Origin: Phialocephala subalpina
Taxonomy: Eukaryota > Ascomycota > Leotiomycetes > Helotiales > Mollisiaceae
Assembly: GCA_900073065.1 (NCBI GenBank)
Contig: FJOG01000006.1
Location: 521,167-585,166, forward strand
Direction: 5' to 3'
DNA length: 64,000 nucleotides
Below, one piece after another: positions 22,719-33,621 of the stretch (its first letter is position 1; every line of letters starts with the position of its first letter). The position numbers were made by a program, and so were the translations under genes. The notes under the pieces were generated by a model that saw only the letters and a program-made list of their open reading frames with translations, was not told the DNA's origin and ran no database searches.

Positions 22719-23534
22719 TCATTCAACATTGACATATTCGCTTTTTCTTGCCTTTGGGGTATACATCATCACCCCTCCAGCCCTACCTTCAAATTCAGCA
22801 CCTCCTGTAAACCTCGCCAGCAGCCCAAACCCAACACTCCTGTACATCGGCTCTCCCTTCTTACTTGCTTCAAGCCCCACAACCACACTCTCAGCTTCCG
22901 CCCTCTTAATCACCTCTGCCATCAATGCCTTTCCTGCTTTCCTTCCCTGGAATTCTTGTCTAATAACACAACTTTGAACATGCCACCTATTCTGTCTCTC
23001 CGGCCAAGCGTCCCAATGAACTTTCCCCTCCTCAGTCGTCCAACCATCGAACAACGCAATCGCCTTCGGATCCTGAGATCGATCACCAATCATCACACTC
23101 GTCAACCAGCACCAAGCCCCATACCCAAGACGAAAAAACCACAGACGGACTCTCTGCAAGCGAGAGTGACTCTCAATCTGCTTTTTCGCACCCTCGTCGT
23201 CCCCGAGTCTGACAAACTGCGCATATCCCACCGCCAGATCCGGATTACTCTTTGTACAGACCACAAATGATACATTTCGAGGGTCAAGCATTCGCTTTTG
23301 AGCTCGCTGTATGAATCCTCGTTCCCAATCAGCCCAGTATTGGAAACGATGTGGTGCGACGAATTGGGATAGTGGGGTGTCTTTGTATGTCGCTACTGCG
23401 ATACGACCGATTTCTCCTCCTTCCCAGAGTCGAGCTGGTCGGATGATTAACTCTTCTTGGGACTCCGGGAACACTTTCTGAGGTTCTGGAGCGGTATGGG
23501 TCTCGATCGCAGGAGTTTCGGTTGATGATGCCAT
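22719..23534 (-). CDS. GNAT-family N-acetyltransferase (271 aa)
   Basis: A single exon starts at the ATG at 23534, in the strong context CAAGATGG; the frame runs further upstream but has only non-ATG codons. The acetyl-CoA binding motif A is seen as VHWDAWPERQNRWHVQSC followed by VIRQEFQGRKAGKALMAEV, corresponding to the R/Q-x-x-G-x-G/A signature. The C-terminal part has VVGLEASKKGEPMYRSVGFG, the usual motif B arrangement in fungal GNAT proteins. The N-terminal half (IIRPARLWEGGEIGRIAVAT) also fits. The acceptor substrate cannot be told from sequence. On the minus strand a TATATAAG-like element lies at about 23649-23660, some 120 nt upstream of the ATG. Confidence 0.88.
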   Translation of the reverse strand: MASSTETPAIETHTAPEPQKVFPESQEELIIRPARLWEGGEIGRIAVATYKDTPLSQFVAPHRFQYWADWERGFIQRAQKRMLDPRNVSFVVCTKSNPDLAVGYAQFVRLGDDEGAKKQIESHSRLQRVRLWFFRLGYGAWCWLTSVMIGDRSQDPKAIALFDGWTTEEGKVHWDAWPERQNRWHVQSCVIRQEFQGRKAGKALMAEVIKRAEAESVVVGLEASKKGEPMYRSVGFGLLARFTGGAEFEGRAGGVMMYTPKARKSEYVNVE

Positions 23535-23647
23535 CTTGAATGATCGTAGGGAGGCGTCCCAACGCACAATTGGGTTGATATAAATCTTGGAGAGAGAAGC
23601 GGTGAAACTTTTGAGGGCACAATGAATACGAAGTGACTCAGGCCGTC

Positions 23648-23662
23648 TTATATATTTAACTT
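23648..23662 (-). promoter_or_regulatory. TATA-like element upstream of the GNAT gene
   Basis: The plus strand reads CTTATATATTTAAC here, so the minus strand reads GTTAAATATATAAG, about 115-130 nt before the GNAT start codon. Spacing to the ATG is compatible with a core promoter and a short 5' leader. Confidence 0.45.
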
Positions 23663-24845
23663 CCCTGCAATATTAGCGACCCGTAAAAGGGGGATCCAGC
23701 AAGAAAAGTGCGCTGTCACGTGGGTATCTAAGATCCACCTACCTATTCGGGTCCGGCGAAGATCTTGGCGTTTTTCTCATTCGTATCTTCGCATCTTCAT
23801 CAGGCTATTAATCCACCTCAACTGCGAATCATCGTTTCCTCAATTTATCGATGTTCGAAAAGCGTCGTGGTTCTTGAATTGGTGGTAATAAAATCCGTGA
23901 CGATGCTCCCAGTGGCAGCATCTGTCTTGTCGGACATTTGCAATGCCATGCAGTTACGTAACCTCATGCAATGACTTCATTGATCGAAGCAGAGTCAGTA
24001 CAGCATGTCTCCTACTCTTGAGACAAATGAAAGAGGCAGTTCTCAGGAACCTCGATGTTTCATTACCATGAGATCACGTGGTATGAAGTACACTTGCTGT
24101 TTCCTCCTTAGTTGTATTCCTACATCAATCATTTTGTATTCCGATTATCATGGTTGAGTGTAGAGTATCTCTATTTCTGGTGTCGTGCTTTTCATTTTGG
24201 CCTGTTTCTTTTGCGCTGTCAAAGGAGCTGGGCTCTGATGAAGAAGTTACCAGCGAGCTGAGGCATAAGGCATAGCAGGATATTATTGAAGTTTTGCAAA
24301 AGGTTTCTCTTCTCATCAGTATTTCGAAGTGAGATGCCTTGGGAGGAGTTGCAATGTATATCTCGTCCTCAAGCGAGGCTCAGTGGCTTCAGGGGAAGTT
24401 CGCCAAAGCCCCTAAATGCAGCCTGTAATTTTCCCACCAGCCACTTGCTTACTTGTTCCGAATGTCCTTGAATTCTTGGTGACATTGTATACAGTCTAGG
24501 ACTTCGATCTCGAACAGATAATGACATTGTAATGCAATTTGGGGGCCGACAGCTAGGACGATCACGTGTAGATACCGACAGGCTAAAGCCGACATTTCTT
24601 CGTACCGGATGGCTTCACGAATAGAAGCAGAGATACTTGTCCGACAGTGTGCATACCTTTGCATGACGAGGCGTGGATTCAGCCCTGCAGTCGGGCGACA
24701 TCAGCAATGGGTTCAGCTGCAGCCTGCAGGTCGCCCGGCTCCAGTGAGCCTCGCCGCAATGTCAGACGCCCCAACCTCGAACTTCCAACGACCGTCTTCT
24801 CAATTGTGACTGCCATCTTCATCGAAATCATCTTAGAATCAGACA
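23663..24845. other. Intergenic 1.2 kb between divergent genes
   Basis: No supportable gene. It lies between the start of the minus-strand GNAT gene and the start of the plus-strand membrane protein gene, so it should contain both promoters. Small frames at 23765-23974, 24449-24664 and 24609-24809 show no features. Confidence 0.4.
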
Positions 24846-25829
24846 ATGTACCACACTTCAGACTTTCAGCGGCCAAAGCCAGAGTCTGCTTGGCCGGCTG
24901 TCCTCAGCCTCGTCCCGGCTATTCTTGTTACGGTACTATGGATACTCTTCGTCCAGCATCTTGTCTCCACTGCAACAGTTTCCCAGGATGAACATCACTG
25001 GATACAAAAAGCGCACCAAGACTACAGACTGTGTTACAAAGGCTGCACCGATTGCCTTTATGTTGACGTGATCGCTGACGCTTGTCGAAAGACGAGGATA
25101 ATCGTCCCAGGCTCTATCTGTGCTGCATCGAAGATCTGGTTCTGGGAAGATCGCTATCCAGAACTATGTCTGTCAGCCCTTGGAAACATATACAGAGCAG
25201 AAGCTCTGGCCTCGAAACAGTTCTGGCTTGAGTTCTGGCACATCCTGACTCCTGTCTTCTTCTTCCTCACCTATATGTTGTCATATGCCACCTTTTCAAC
25301 GTGCTCCTTCGACTGCACTCGTCCACGAGCTCTAAACAGCAGGTCCCGCCGCAACAGCCTAAGCAGACAACCACTCCTCACGATCGCTGCAGTCACGATT
25401 CTCGCTCTCTGCGGTCCTGTTGCTGCATTTCCTTGCATCAATCACTATCCAGCCTATGATCGTCCCTTCTCCAACATAGATGGTACCCTCTATGGCACGA
25501 TCCACGGCTGGCTCTCCTCATGTCATTGGGAGGAATATGAATGCGGGGAAACTTGTACGACGTCGTCGAGCGATGGACAGAGGTCCTGTACAACGAAATG
25601 GTGTGTAGAGGAAAAAGCACATGCAGGGCCGATCGACTTCGTGAATGATGCGAGTAAATACGTCGAGCGTTGTGGGTTCAGGATGGTTGATTGGGTGCCT
25701 GGCGTTGTTGCGATGCGCGTTCCGAATCCAGAGATCGAGGGGAAGTTGTGGGTGAAGATGAGTGTCAACAGGTTTAACGGGAGTGAGGGATTGGAGCCCA
25801 TGGCCGGGTGTTTGTATGACATTATTTGA
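24846..25829 (+). CDS. Cys-rich membrane protein of unknown function (327 aa)
   Basis: This is a single exon. Hydrophobic segments lie at about residues 18-40 (AVLSLVPAILVTVLWILFVQ), about 130-150 (FWHILTPVFFFLTYMLSYA) and about 177-195 (LLTIAAVTILALCGPVAAF). Cys residues come in pairs in the loop after the first segment (YRLCYKGCTDCLYVD) and in the C-terminal region (SSCHWEEYECGETCTTSS, RSCTTKWC), which suggests extracytoplasmic disulphides. The C-terminus has a short N-glycosylation-type site (NGS) near GSEGLEP. I do not recognise the family. The length and coding character of the frame, compared with the surroundings, support a real gene. The frame runs through without introns. Confidence 0.65.
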   Translation: MYHTSDFQRPKPESAWPAVLSLVPAILVTVLWILFVQHLVSTATVSQDEHHWIQKAHQDYRLCYKGCTDCLYVDVIADACRKTRIIVPGSICAASKIWFWEDRYPELCLSALGNIYRAEALASKQFWLEFWHILTPVFFFLTYMLSYATFSTCSFDCTRPRALNSRSRRNSLSRQPLLTIAAVTILALCGPVAAFPCINHYPAYDRPFSNIDGTLYGTIHGWLSSCHWEEYECGETCTTSSSDGQRSCTTKWCVEEKAHAGPIDFVNDASKYVERCGFRMVDWVPGVVAMRVPNPEIEGKLWVKMSVNRFNGSEGLEPMAGCLYDII

Positions 25830-26276
25830 GGAGTTGGACTCGGCTTCATGGGTCGTGAAGGTCAAGGAAGTCGCCGAGGCATGGTGGAACGAGATGGTGG
25901 AATATGTGACGACTAGGAGCTGGATTGGCTGGAGTCATTAGCTTTGCGTTCTCTGTACAGAAAGGGTCAATGGTCTCCTAGGCTTCAAATCTCGGTACTC
26001 ACGTTAGTCTTTGAATTCCAGATCATCCCACGACGGAAAGCCCGAGAGTTTGATGCTCTGCCTCGTCCTCAAGACCTTGTTACCCGAGATTTCTTCGCTT
26101 TATCTGTGCGTCCTAACTTTCCTCTGAAATCCTCTTGAGGCAATTCTCCTGTTAGCAGATCGTATTTGCAGAACTGCTGCTCCGTGCATGGGCTGTCTCA
26201 ACTACCTCGATGTTATTTTGACAACTGGTAGGTCGACATAGATAGTCTTGTCATGAATAGATATTGGCTTGGGTTC
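25830..26276. other. Intergenic or eroded 3' part of a HET gene
   Basis: On the minus strand, patches such as LPVVKITSR and SGFPSWDDLEF suggest that the HET pseudogene to the right once extended to about 26000, now with several stops and frame changes. No intact gene is present. Confidence 0.35.
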
Positions 26277-27239
26277 TCAACCACGGCGTTGGAGTTCCCA
26301 TTGGCTGAGCGAATCAACGATTCCGCTGTGTTCAAAATCTGAAGGAGCGTCGGCCAGCAGCCCACGAAGCGGCTCTCGGCCTTCAGCAAAATGAGGTTGA
26401 AAATAAGGTTGTGGTCTATTTGCCTTTCGAAGGCACGAGCCCGTGGTCATTATCGGCGAGTCTCCCCAGGCAAATATTGATTGGTCGGAGCACAATTTGA
26501 TGATTCCTCCTGCAAGCGGTAGAATGCCTTTTCTCCTTCACCGTACAATAGGAGCATGTTCACATCGAATATACCTAGCAGACAGTACGCAAGATCTTCG
26601 GTCCTGGTAGTTGTTCTCTTAGCAGCCTAGGACATCCTTCTTGCGACACTGACGCGATTCAGGGCTTCGTGCTGCAAGGTGTCTGACTCGATCCCAGTAA
26701 TTTCCGACAACATACCGCATAGGGTATCTTTAGTCCCGAGGGCGCTCCAGGTTCCGGAGTAGAAGATGAGAATTTTTGGGACCAAAAGCTCCTGTAGAGT
26801 CCATCCTCTAGCAAACCATCGGCAGTTTGCGAGGTCTGCGGGGTCCTCAACACCATCACCGACTTTCAGATAGTCTGACAAGTAGACGTAGCAGACTACA
26901 GCTTTCTGATACCATCGAAACATCGAGTTGATAGCATCAGAAAGCTATGAGTTACTGGACTTATCTATGCAGCAACTCTGCGGTGTTAGCAAACGTACGA
27001 ACAATATTTGTCAAGCCTTACGTATCGATCCACACCCAGTCAAGCCCATGCTTGACAGCCTGAATGCAAGAATACTCGATCTTCATATATCCAATCCTAT
27101 ATTTCACATTCGCATCGCTGACGCCTTGGAATGTGACCTCGTCTTCTCCCCATGTGTGAGAAAGAATTGCATAGAGCGGCACATTCTCGTCACCCATGAA
27201 TTCTCAAAGCTGTCGAGTACAAACATCCAAGAGCCTCAT
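26277..27239 (-). pseudogene. HET-domain protein, broken by stops and a frameshift
   Basis: The minus strand reads a near-complete HET N-terminus starting at the ATG at 27239: MRLLDVCTRQL, then PLYAILSHTWGEDEVTFQGV, KHGLDWVWIDT, a 46-nt intron (26976-27021) restoring WIDTCCIDKSS, then MFRWYQKAVVCYVYLSDYL, CRWFARGWTLQELLVPKIL and LAYCLLGIFDVNMLLLYGEG. The lesions are a TGA at 27204-27206, a TAG at 26945-26947 where relatives have Glu, a TAG at 26627-26629 where relatives have Trp, and a one-base deletion near 26500-26507 before CSDQSIFAWGDSP. The frame finally ends at 26277. The family triggers cell death in nonself recognition; this copy cannot make a full product. It sits about 1.7 kb beyond the 3' end of het-C, on the same strand. 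Confidence 0.85.
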
Positions 27240-27916
27240 TTTGAAGCGCAAATTTTGCTGCGTAAAGTGGACAGAAAGTTGACAGAAGCAGAATTATTAG
27301 AGCCGCTCTGAGTTCTCAACTTGGAGAAGGACTGTGAAGCTCTTGAAATGAGATTGAAAGCTGCGAGTGAGGTGTTGCCTGCTGAGCTCGAGAGAGGACC
27401 AACGGCGCTGGATTTGGCTCTATTCCCGAAGCAGCGAAGCCACTACTGTAAAGCGAGCCAATGAAAATATTCGGCCGCTTCGAAGTTTCAGGCTTTAACT
27501 CCCTTAATTTTCTAGGCTTCAATCACTAAATCTCCAGGGTAACAACGGCCCCCGCCATGGCGATAACCATATATGAACAGCACTTCTCAAATCTATTCAT
27601 ACAATTGACCGTTTGCATTCAAACACATTCATTTCGATTAATTGAATATTCTTTGAAACGAAATAAGGGTAAAGTAGATTAAAATCACTACAGATTCCCG
27701 GACCACGCCTCTCAAAACCTCTCAACAAATCCCCCTTTTGCAACTAACTCCACTTCATTCAACACCTTCTCATTCTTCGAGTCGTGAAGCTGGAGGAGGC
27801 CACGCGAATGATCCATATACCTTCTCATCCCTAGGATAATCCGGAATATTTCTAGTCGGAGCGTTGTTGAGTGGTGTGCTTCCTACCCAGATGAGGGCGG
27901 AGTTTGGTCCCCTCCC
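27240..27916. other. Intergenic 0.7 kb
   Basis: Nothing recognisable on either strand. It separates the HET pseudogene from the truncated GATA-finger regulator. Confidence 0.4.
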
Positions 27917-28734
27917 TCATGAAGTCTCATGATGTGTTGAAACTGCCATTTCATCCGCACCATCAATGATAATACCATTATTATCTTTGAAAGAGAGCCT
28001 TATCCGCTTTCCTTTCACATTTCTCGTTTGTTCCTCAGCTGCCTCAATGTCAAGCTGAGCACCGCAAGTGTCGCAAAGTGGGCGGCCAGATGAATCTTTT
28101 CGCCAAGTGAGAATGGTTTTCTCGAGACACTTCGCGCAGGTATCTGAAGATGCAGCTTCATCGGAGGTTTGAGACGAGTTTTTAGTCGCGCTGTTCGAGT
28201 TGAAGTCCGCTTTTGGGTCGGTCTCCCTAGATTCTCAATCAGCGTGCTCCATTCATAGACATTATGGGATAGAGTCGTCTCACGCAACCCCGTTTTCGAT
28301 GTGATACAGATCTCCTCCGTGGTCCTCGAAAAGGTGTTTTAGATAGTCGCCAAATCCACTTATGCCTCTCGACTCCCAATTTGGCTGATCTACGGCTACA
28401 CGTGCTTCCTTGTACTCTTTGAAGCTTGGTATCATAGACTCTTCATAGTTCAAAGACGAAGCCGAAGCTTCTTCCACAAGCGGATCGAAAGCGCCTGAAG
28501 CTGCAATGAAGACTCGGACAGGAAGGTGAAGAAACTGGGCACAGCGTAGGTGTTCTTTTCCGGGGCTTTCCTCCGCGATCATGTCTTTCGCCAATAACAT
28601 CAGCCCCTTTCTGACTATACTTTGAATGCACAAGCTGTAGAATGCAGATAGCCACCAGGGCGTCTTTTTGTAGAGATTCTCCTTCTTGAAGATAACTTTA
28701 GAAAGCTCTCGGATGGAGGTGTTTGTTCTTACTG
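27917..28734 (-). pseudogene. 5'-truncated fungal transcription factor fragment with a GATA-type zinc finger
   Basis: Two exons, complement(28284 to about 28734) and complement(27917-28226), join in phase across a 57-nt intron with donor GTGAGA. The first encodes text typical of the C-terminal regulatory region of fungal Zn2Cys6 regulators (TPWWLSAFYSLCIQSIVRKG, AQFLHLPVRVFIAASGAFDP). The second encodes a finger with spacing C-x2-C-x17-C-x2-C (CAKCLEKTILTWRKDSSG then RPLCDTCGA), the class IV GATA spacing, and ends 50 residues later. No N-terminal DNA-binding domain or start codon is found: upstream of about 28734 the frame meets a stop or a possible splice acceptor (TCTAAG), and only about 240 nt separate it from the end of het-C. 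It is either a 5'-deleted relic or a gene with undetected small upstream exons. Confidence 0.6.
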
Positions 28735-28973
28735 CTTAGAATGCCTCGATTCAAAAGGAAGAGAAAGAGTAGCTCCTTATCTTGTACTTTTTCATGACGA
28801 GAATGTCTGTTCTGGCGACACCACAATGGCAAAGGAAATGGGACGGGATTGCAAAAACAATGCATTGTATTCTTTTGGTATCCGACCGTAGGGTCATCTC
28901 ATCACATCATTCCCAAACATCGCTCACTCCCTACACCTCGCTCATGCCATGCTTTTGCTAAACCCAAGCACGC

Positions 28974-31900
28974 TCACGAGAACCAACCACCGCCGCCCTC
29001 ATTACGTCTCTCACCATACTCCTCCTCTCGTCTCTCCTCACGATACTCTTCCTGCTGCTCCTCTTCTCTCCTCTCACCCCAACCAGCCTCATTCCCACCA
29101 CCATATTCCTGTCTCGGTGGCTCTTGATACCCACCACCAAAGCCTCCCCTACCTCCACCGTACTCATCTCCGCCTCCGAAGCCGCCTCGGCCACCTCCAT
29201 ATTCCTGTCTTGGTTCCTCACGTCGCTCCTCGAATCCACCACCACCATACCCGCCTCTGCCTCCGAACTCCTCTCGTGGTGGAGGTGGACGTTCTTGTTG
29301 GAAACCGCCTCCGAAGCCACCTCGACCTCCATACTCGTCTCCTCGGCCGTACTCTTGTCTCGGTGGCTCTTCACGGCGTTCCTCAAAGCGCTCACGCTCT
29401 CCATACCCACCTCCGCCATAGCCTCCCCCACGGCCGCCAAAGTCCTCTCTACGAGCCTCGGATTCCTCTACTCGGCCTCCATAGCCACCGCCGCCACCAT
29501 AGGACTCACCACCGGATCCAGAGTGCTTCTTATGGTGCTTCTTCTTCTCTCGCTTCTTGTAAGAATCATCAGAATCCTCATCATCGCTCTTCTTGTGCTG
29601 CTTCCAAGTCTCGGTCTCAGCTTGGTAGCCTGGACGTTGGGTGATTCTCTCAGTAGTTTCTTCGTAGCCACCTCCGTACGTAGGTTGGGTCTGAACTCTC
29701 TCCTCGAATCTAGCACCATAGCCACCGCCTGTGTTGGATTGCTCGTAGCGTTGATAATCGGTTTCACGACCTCCTCCTGGGTACTGAGTCTCGGAGACTT
29801 GAGCTTGAGCGTATTGACTTCCTTGATGGGCGACTTGGGTGTAATTTTGTTGGTAACCACCTCCTTGGGTGTAGCCTTGAGAGCCGTAGGTCTTGGTTTC
29901 TGGCTTCTCGGTCCCACCAAAGGCGCCGGAGAGGAGACCACCGCCGACAGCTCCTGCGAGACCGCCGACGATGCTACCTAGAGCTCCACCGCCAACGGCT
30001 TCTTCGGCGAACTTGCTGATGCCAGGGCTGGATGCTCCTCCATAACCACCAGATTGGCCGCCAAAGCCGGATTGACCACCAAAGCCGCCGCCGGAAGAAC
30101 CTCCAGAGAGAGCAGATGTGAGACCACCCATCAATGCACCAGCAGCAGTGTTACTCGCACCACCAGATGACTTGGCCATTCCAAGAGGCTTACCACATCC
30201 GTGACCAGTGTCGTGGACACCTTCCTTGTGGTTCTCGCCATTCTGGACTCCTTCTCTGCTCAGTTGTCTTCTGAGACCATCTTGCTCGCGTGGAGACTGG
30301 TTGCGCCACCATTGCTCGACGACGCCGAACATAAGACGACGACCTTCAGCTGCTCCATCGTCACCCATTTGGCGTTGAGCGGGGTGATGGAAGACACCGT
30401 TGATGATTCGGTTGATGGTGCGGTCTGGGTCAACGCTCTGGTCGTCGATGGCGAGCATGAGTTGTGGGACAACCCATTTCAGGACTTGAGAGGCGATCTT
30501 GCCGGCTGGCTCATTGAGGATATTGGAGAAATGGTCCTTGGAGAGCATGGAGTGGGTGGGGTCGGATGAATGATCATCAGAGAATACGATGAGTTGCTTG
30601 TCCTTGCTAGATTGGATGATCTCGGAAGAGCCTTCGTTCAACTCGTTCTTGATCTGGTTGATGATTGGGACGACAAATGGTGCGAGAAGAGAGAAGACGA
30701 AGACGTTTACTTGGTTCTCGATGTTTTCGATGAGGTCTGGGAGGATCGGAATCTTCTCGATGGTCTCGGTGATCGATTGCATGACCTCGTCGTGCCATTG
30801 GATGATGGGAAAGATATCCTTGACAGTTTGTTGCATTTGGCGAGTGAACTCTTCGGGTTGGCGAGGAGAGACACGCATCTGGTTCATCTGAGCAGCGGTA
30901 GCATTGGCTTGAAGTTCGTCGGCCTTGCCAGCTTCGTCTTTGCCTCCAAAGATACCTGAGGGGACTGAGTTCAAGAGTTCTTTGAGCATGCTGGTATCGT
31001 TGTTGTTATTGTTCTGCAGTGAGCCCTCAAGTTCCTGGATTTCACTTTGGGTTGCCTTGTCGTCAAATTCTCCCATGACCGAGTGAAGGAAGTCGACACC
31101 TCCAAATGTCCCGGTAACAATTGGGTATACAGGGTGTTGAGCGCCTTGGAGACGGATAGTTGTGTTACGGCCGACATGGGGGAAGATATCACGCTCGCCC
31201 ATTTCGATAAGAGCAAGCTCGGTGTAGTTGCTATGTGCAGAGTAATCTAATACAATTAATTTCAGTATCACTTTGGTCAATAATGCATGCTTACCTTCCA
31301 GACAATGAAGACCGGTTCCCAGGAGCCGCAGAGACTCGTAGAGCTCATCCTTGTTCCCACTACGACCATATGATCTGCCAAGCTGGATACACTTTCCAAA
31401 AAGCTTGCGGACGTGTAAGGCTGAGGTCATGATACCAGCTTGCTCATTTGCAATATAGTTCTTGAGCCCAGTCCTAGGATCAATCGCCAGCTCCACGCGC
31501 TCGTTGACCGGTCCACGAAGTCTCCTATCATATTGGGTGGCATCCAGGTTGTCGGCATAATCTTTAGGATTATCGATGTGATCTTCGGGGCGGTAGCAGC
31601 CAAGACGCTCTGTAGTGACTTCGAATTCCTTCGTGCCATATCCAAATGTCATGAAACCAAGGACCCAGAGAAGGATGCGGATAGCTTCGGCGGATACATA
31701 TTTGACGGTACCGACATCGATTGCTTGGGCTATAAGGAGATAAAGTCAGCTTGAGGTCTGGTACATATGCGAAACCTGATGTCCATCTGCCAAGAGTAGA
31801 TGTTCACTCACAGTAATCTCGAAGCCAGTTACCAAAGTAGACACGAGCAACATTCATCTTATCGAATTTCTTTCCGCCTGCCGCCCGCGACATCATCAGA

Positions 31901-32106
31901 GTAAGAAGAGTATCTTCGATATCTCCATGTCGCCCTGTAATATTGTCAGCAGATATTCAGCTTCGGCAGTGGGGACGCGTACAGTTCAGTCCTTCGACCT
32001 TGGAGACACTGGCGATGTTTCCTGCGCCAAAGGCATGAGCTGGACGTGCCAGAAGGAGGAGGATGGCTAGAGTTAGCACCGCCGTTGAAGTGCTGAAGGA
32101 CGGCAT
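28974..32106 (-). CDS. het-c: HET-C heterokaryon incompatibility protein (984 aa)
   Basis: Exons complement(31983-32106), complement(31812-31934), complement(31295-31729) and complement(28974-31246) join in exact phase. Residues 1-24 are a signal peptide ending ARPAHA. The Het-C domain follows: HGDIEDTLLTLMMSRAAGGKK, NVARVYFGNWLRDYSQAIDV, SAEAIRILLWVLGFMTFGYG, then YRPEDHIDNPKDYADN and FPHVGRNTTIRLQG. The last third is Gly/Gln/Glu/Arg-rich with repeated GGxGG and RREE patches, as in Neurospora HET-C. In Neurospora crassa, differing het-c alleles together with the linked HET-domain gene pin-c cause vegetative incompatibility; the basal role is unclear. The third intron (31247-31294, 48 nt) is a multiple of three without stops. 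The gene looks intact. The allele-specificity region cannot be judged without other strains. Confidence 0.93.
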
Positions 32107-33621
32107 TTTTTGTGGTTGTGTTATTGGTATTTTGTTATTGCGATGGAGGGGCAGCTTTGCAGCTCTCAGCAAAGATGAGGGGTGCTTTTGTGTGAACGCC
32201 AAGCGGCCACGGGGTTTCAAAGAGGACTTGGCAAATATGACGATAGCCAGTCAGCTTTGGCGACAGAGCCACAGAAAAAGAACTGTGCTGTACGAGCATG
32301 CGAGGGAGATGGATGTGTGGAAGAAACAGTGATCCAGCTGCTGTGAGTGATTGGGCTTGAAGAGAGGGGAGGGGGGCAACAAGAGGAAGATCAACAACGT
32401 TGTTAGGAAGAAGTCTGAGATTTTACCAGTACTTCCTTATGCTTCAGATGGGGGTATGAAGCTTCCTTGAGCTCTGCAAGCTGTCACAGTCTTCAAAGAT
32501 ATTCACTACATACCTTTTGGAGGGATGGATGGTGTCGTAGAGCAAAGTTCTGGGGTCAGACCACTGTCGATGAAGCTGGTGTGAAGCTGGTGTGGACAAG
32601 GCAGGCTTGCTGGGGGATGACGCAGCATTTAGACGCCAACTCTTTTAACGAAAGACCGTGAGCGGGCGGGGTTATCGTTAGTATCTCAAACACGATTGCA
32701 ACGCTTTGGAGGCTTCCCAGTGCTTATCAGCAGTGCAGCACTTTCCTAGTGGTGATCATCACGTTTTCTCCCCTCTGTAATGGCACCATTTTACTTCAGC
32801 CGTAGCCCTCCGTACTCGGTATCGAGGGTGCATCCCCATGGCCATCCTCAGTACGGGAGGGACTCGTCAGCACACCCTCAACTTCCCGACGGTAGAGCTT
32901 TGATACTCCATAGAGACCTGAAGGAGCGGTAAAGATACAGTACGTATCCTTCACTTTTACGCAAGCATGCTAAGGGAGACTGTATCTGCTTCACAAGCCT
33001 ACTCTTCCCCCTGACCGTTGTAAATGGCGACAACACACTGATGGCTGGGAGCTTCATCACTGCCGTTCACTGCCACATAGGCTCAAGGCGGGGGTGATAC
33101 GTTACAATGGGCACAGCGAGGCTCTACCAACCACATGCGCGCGTCTCCTCCTGTATTTCTGGGTCATGACGCCGGAAAATCAGGGAGGCTGGCGCCGACC
33201 TTTTCTTCGTTCCGGCGCTTCCTCGCTGCCCATAGCAGGGCTCGCAAGCTCTTCTGGCGCAGAAGCACCTGATACTGCGGTCGCGACGCTGAACAGATAC
33301 ACCTGAAGAGAACTCACTTTTGAAATCTACTCCTTCGAATTCTAATGACTCGGTCAACCTGTACCGATAATAGATTACACAATCCGCACAGAAAAATAAA
33401 CAAAAGCTCAAATTGTCATGGGCTGTGTAATGTGCCCTGCCCTGCCCTGCTAGCCTGGTCGCCCAGCTCAGAAGCTCGCTAAGGCGCCCGTACACACTGA
33501 AAACCTCTCTCACCCGCCATCTTCGCCCAACATCCCTCGAACTTCTTCATCTTTGGGCTTCTTCAGCGACGACGCGCCCCGAATTATCAACCCTAACCAT
33601 CAACACCACATATCCATCACC
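32107..33621. promoter_or_regulatory. 1.5 kb between divergent het-C and HMG-box genes
   Basis: No gene is supported; a 129-codon minus frame at 33124-33513 has no family features. Both promoters should lie here. An imperfect inverted repeat (CCCTCCGTACT at 32806-32816 and AGTACGGGAGGG at 32850-32861) is present. A pyrimidine-rich stretch precedes the HMG-box start at 33622. Confidence 0.45.

Noticed and set aside
28949..29981. Long plus-strand frames (231 and 285 codons) over het-C
   Set aside because: They are antisense shadows of the repetitive Gly-rich tail of HET-C.
32806..32861. Imperfect inverted repeat in the het-C/HMG spacer
   Set aside because: Arms of only 11-12 nt with a mismatch and a 33-nt spacer; too weak to call a functional element.
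33124..33513. 129-codon minus-strand frame between het-C and the HMG gene
   Set aside because: No family features, and it lies in the shared promoter region.
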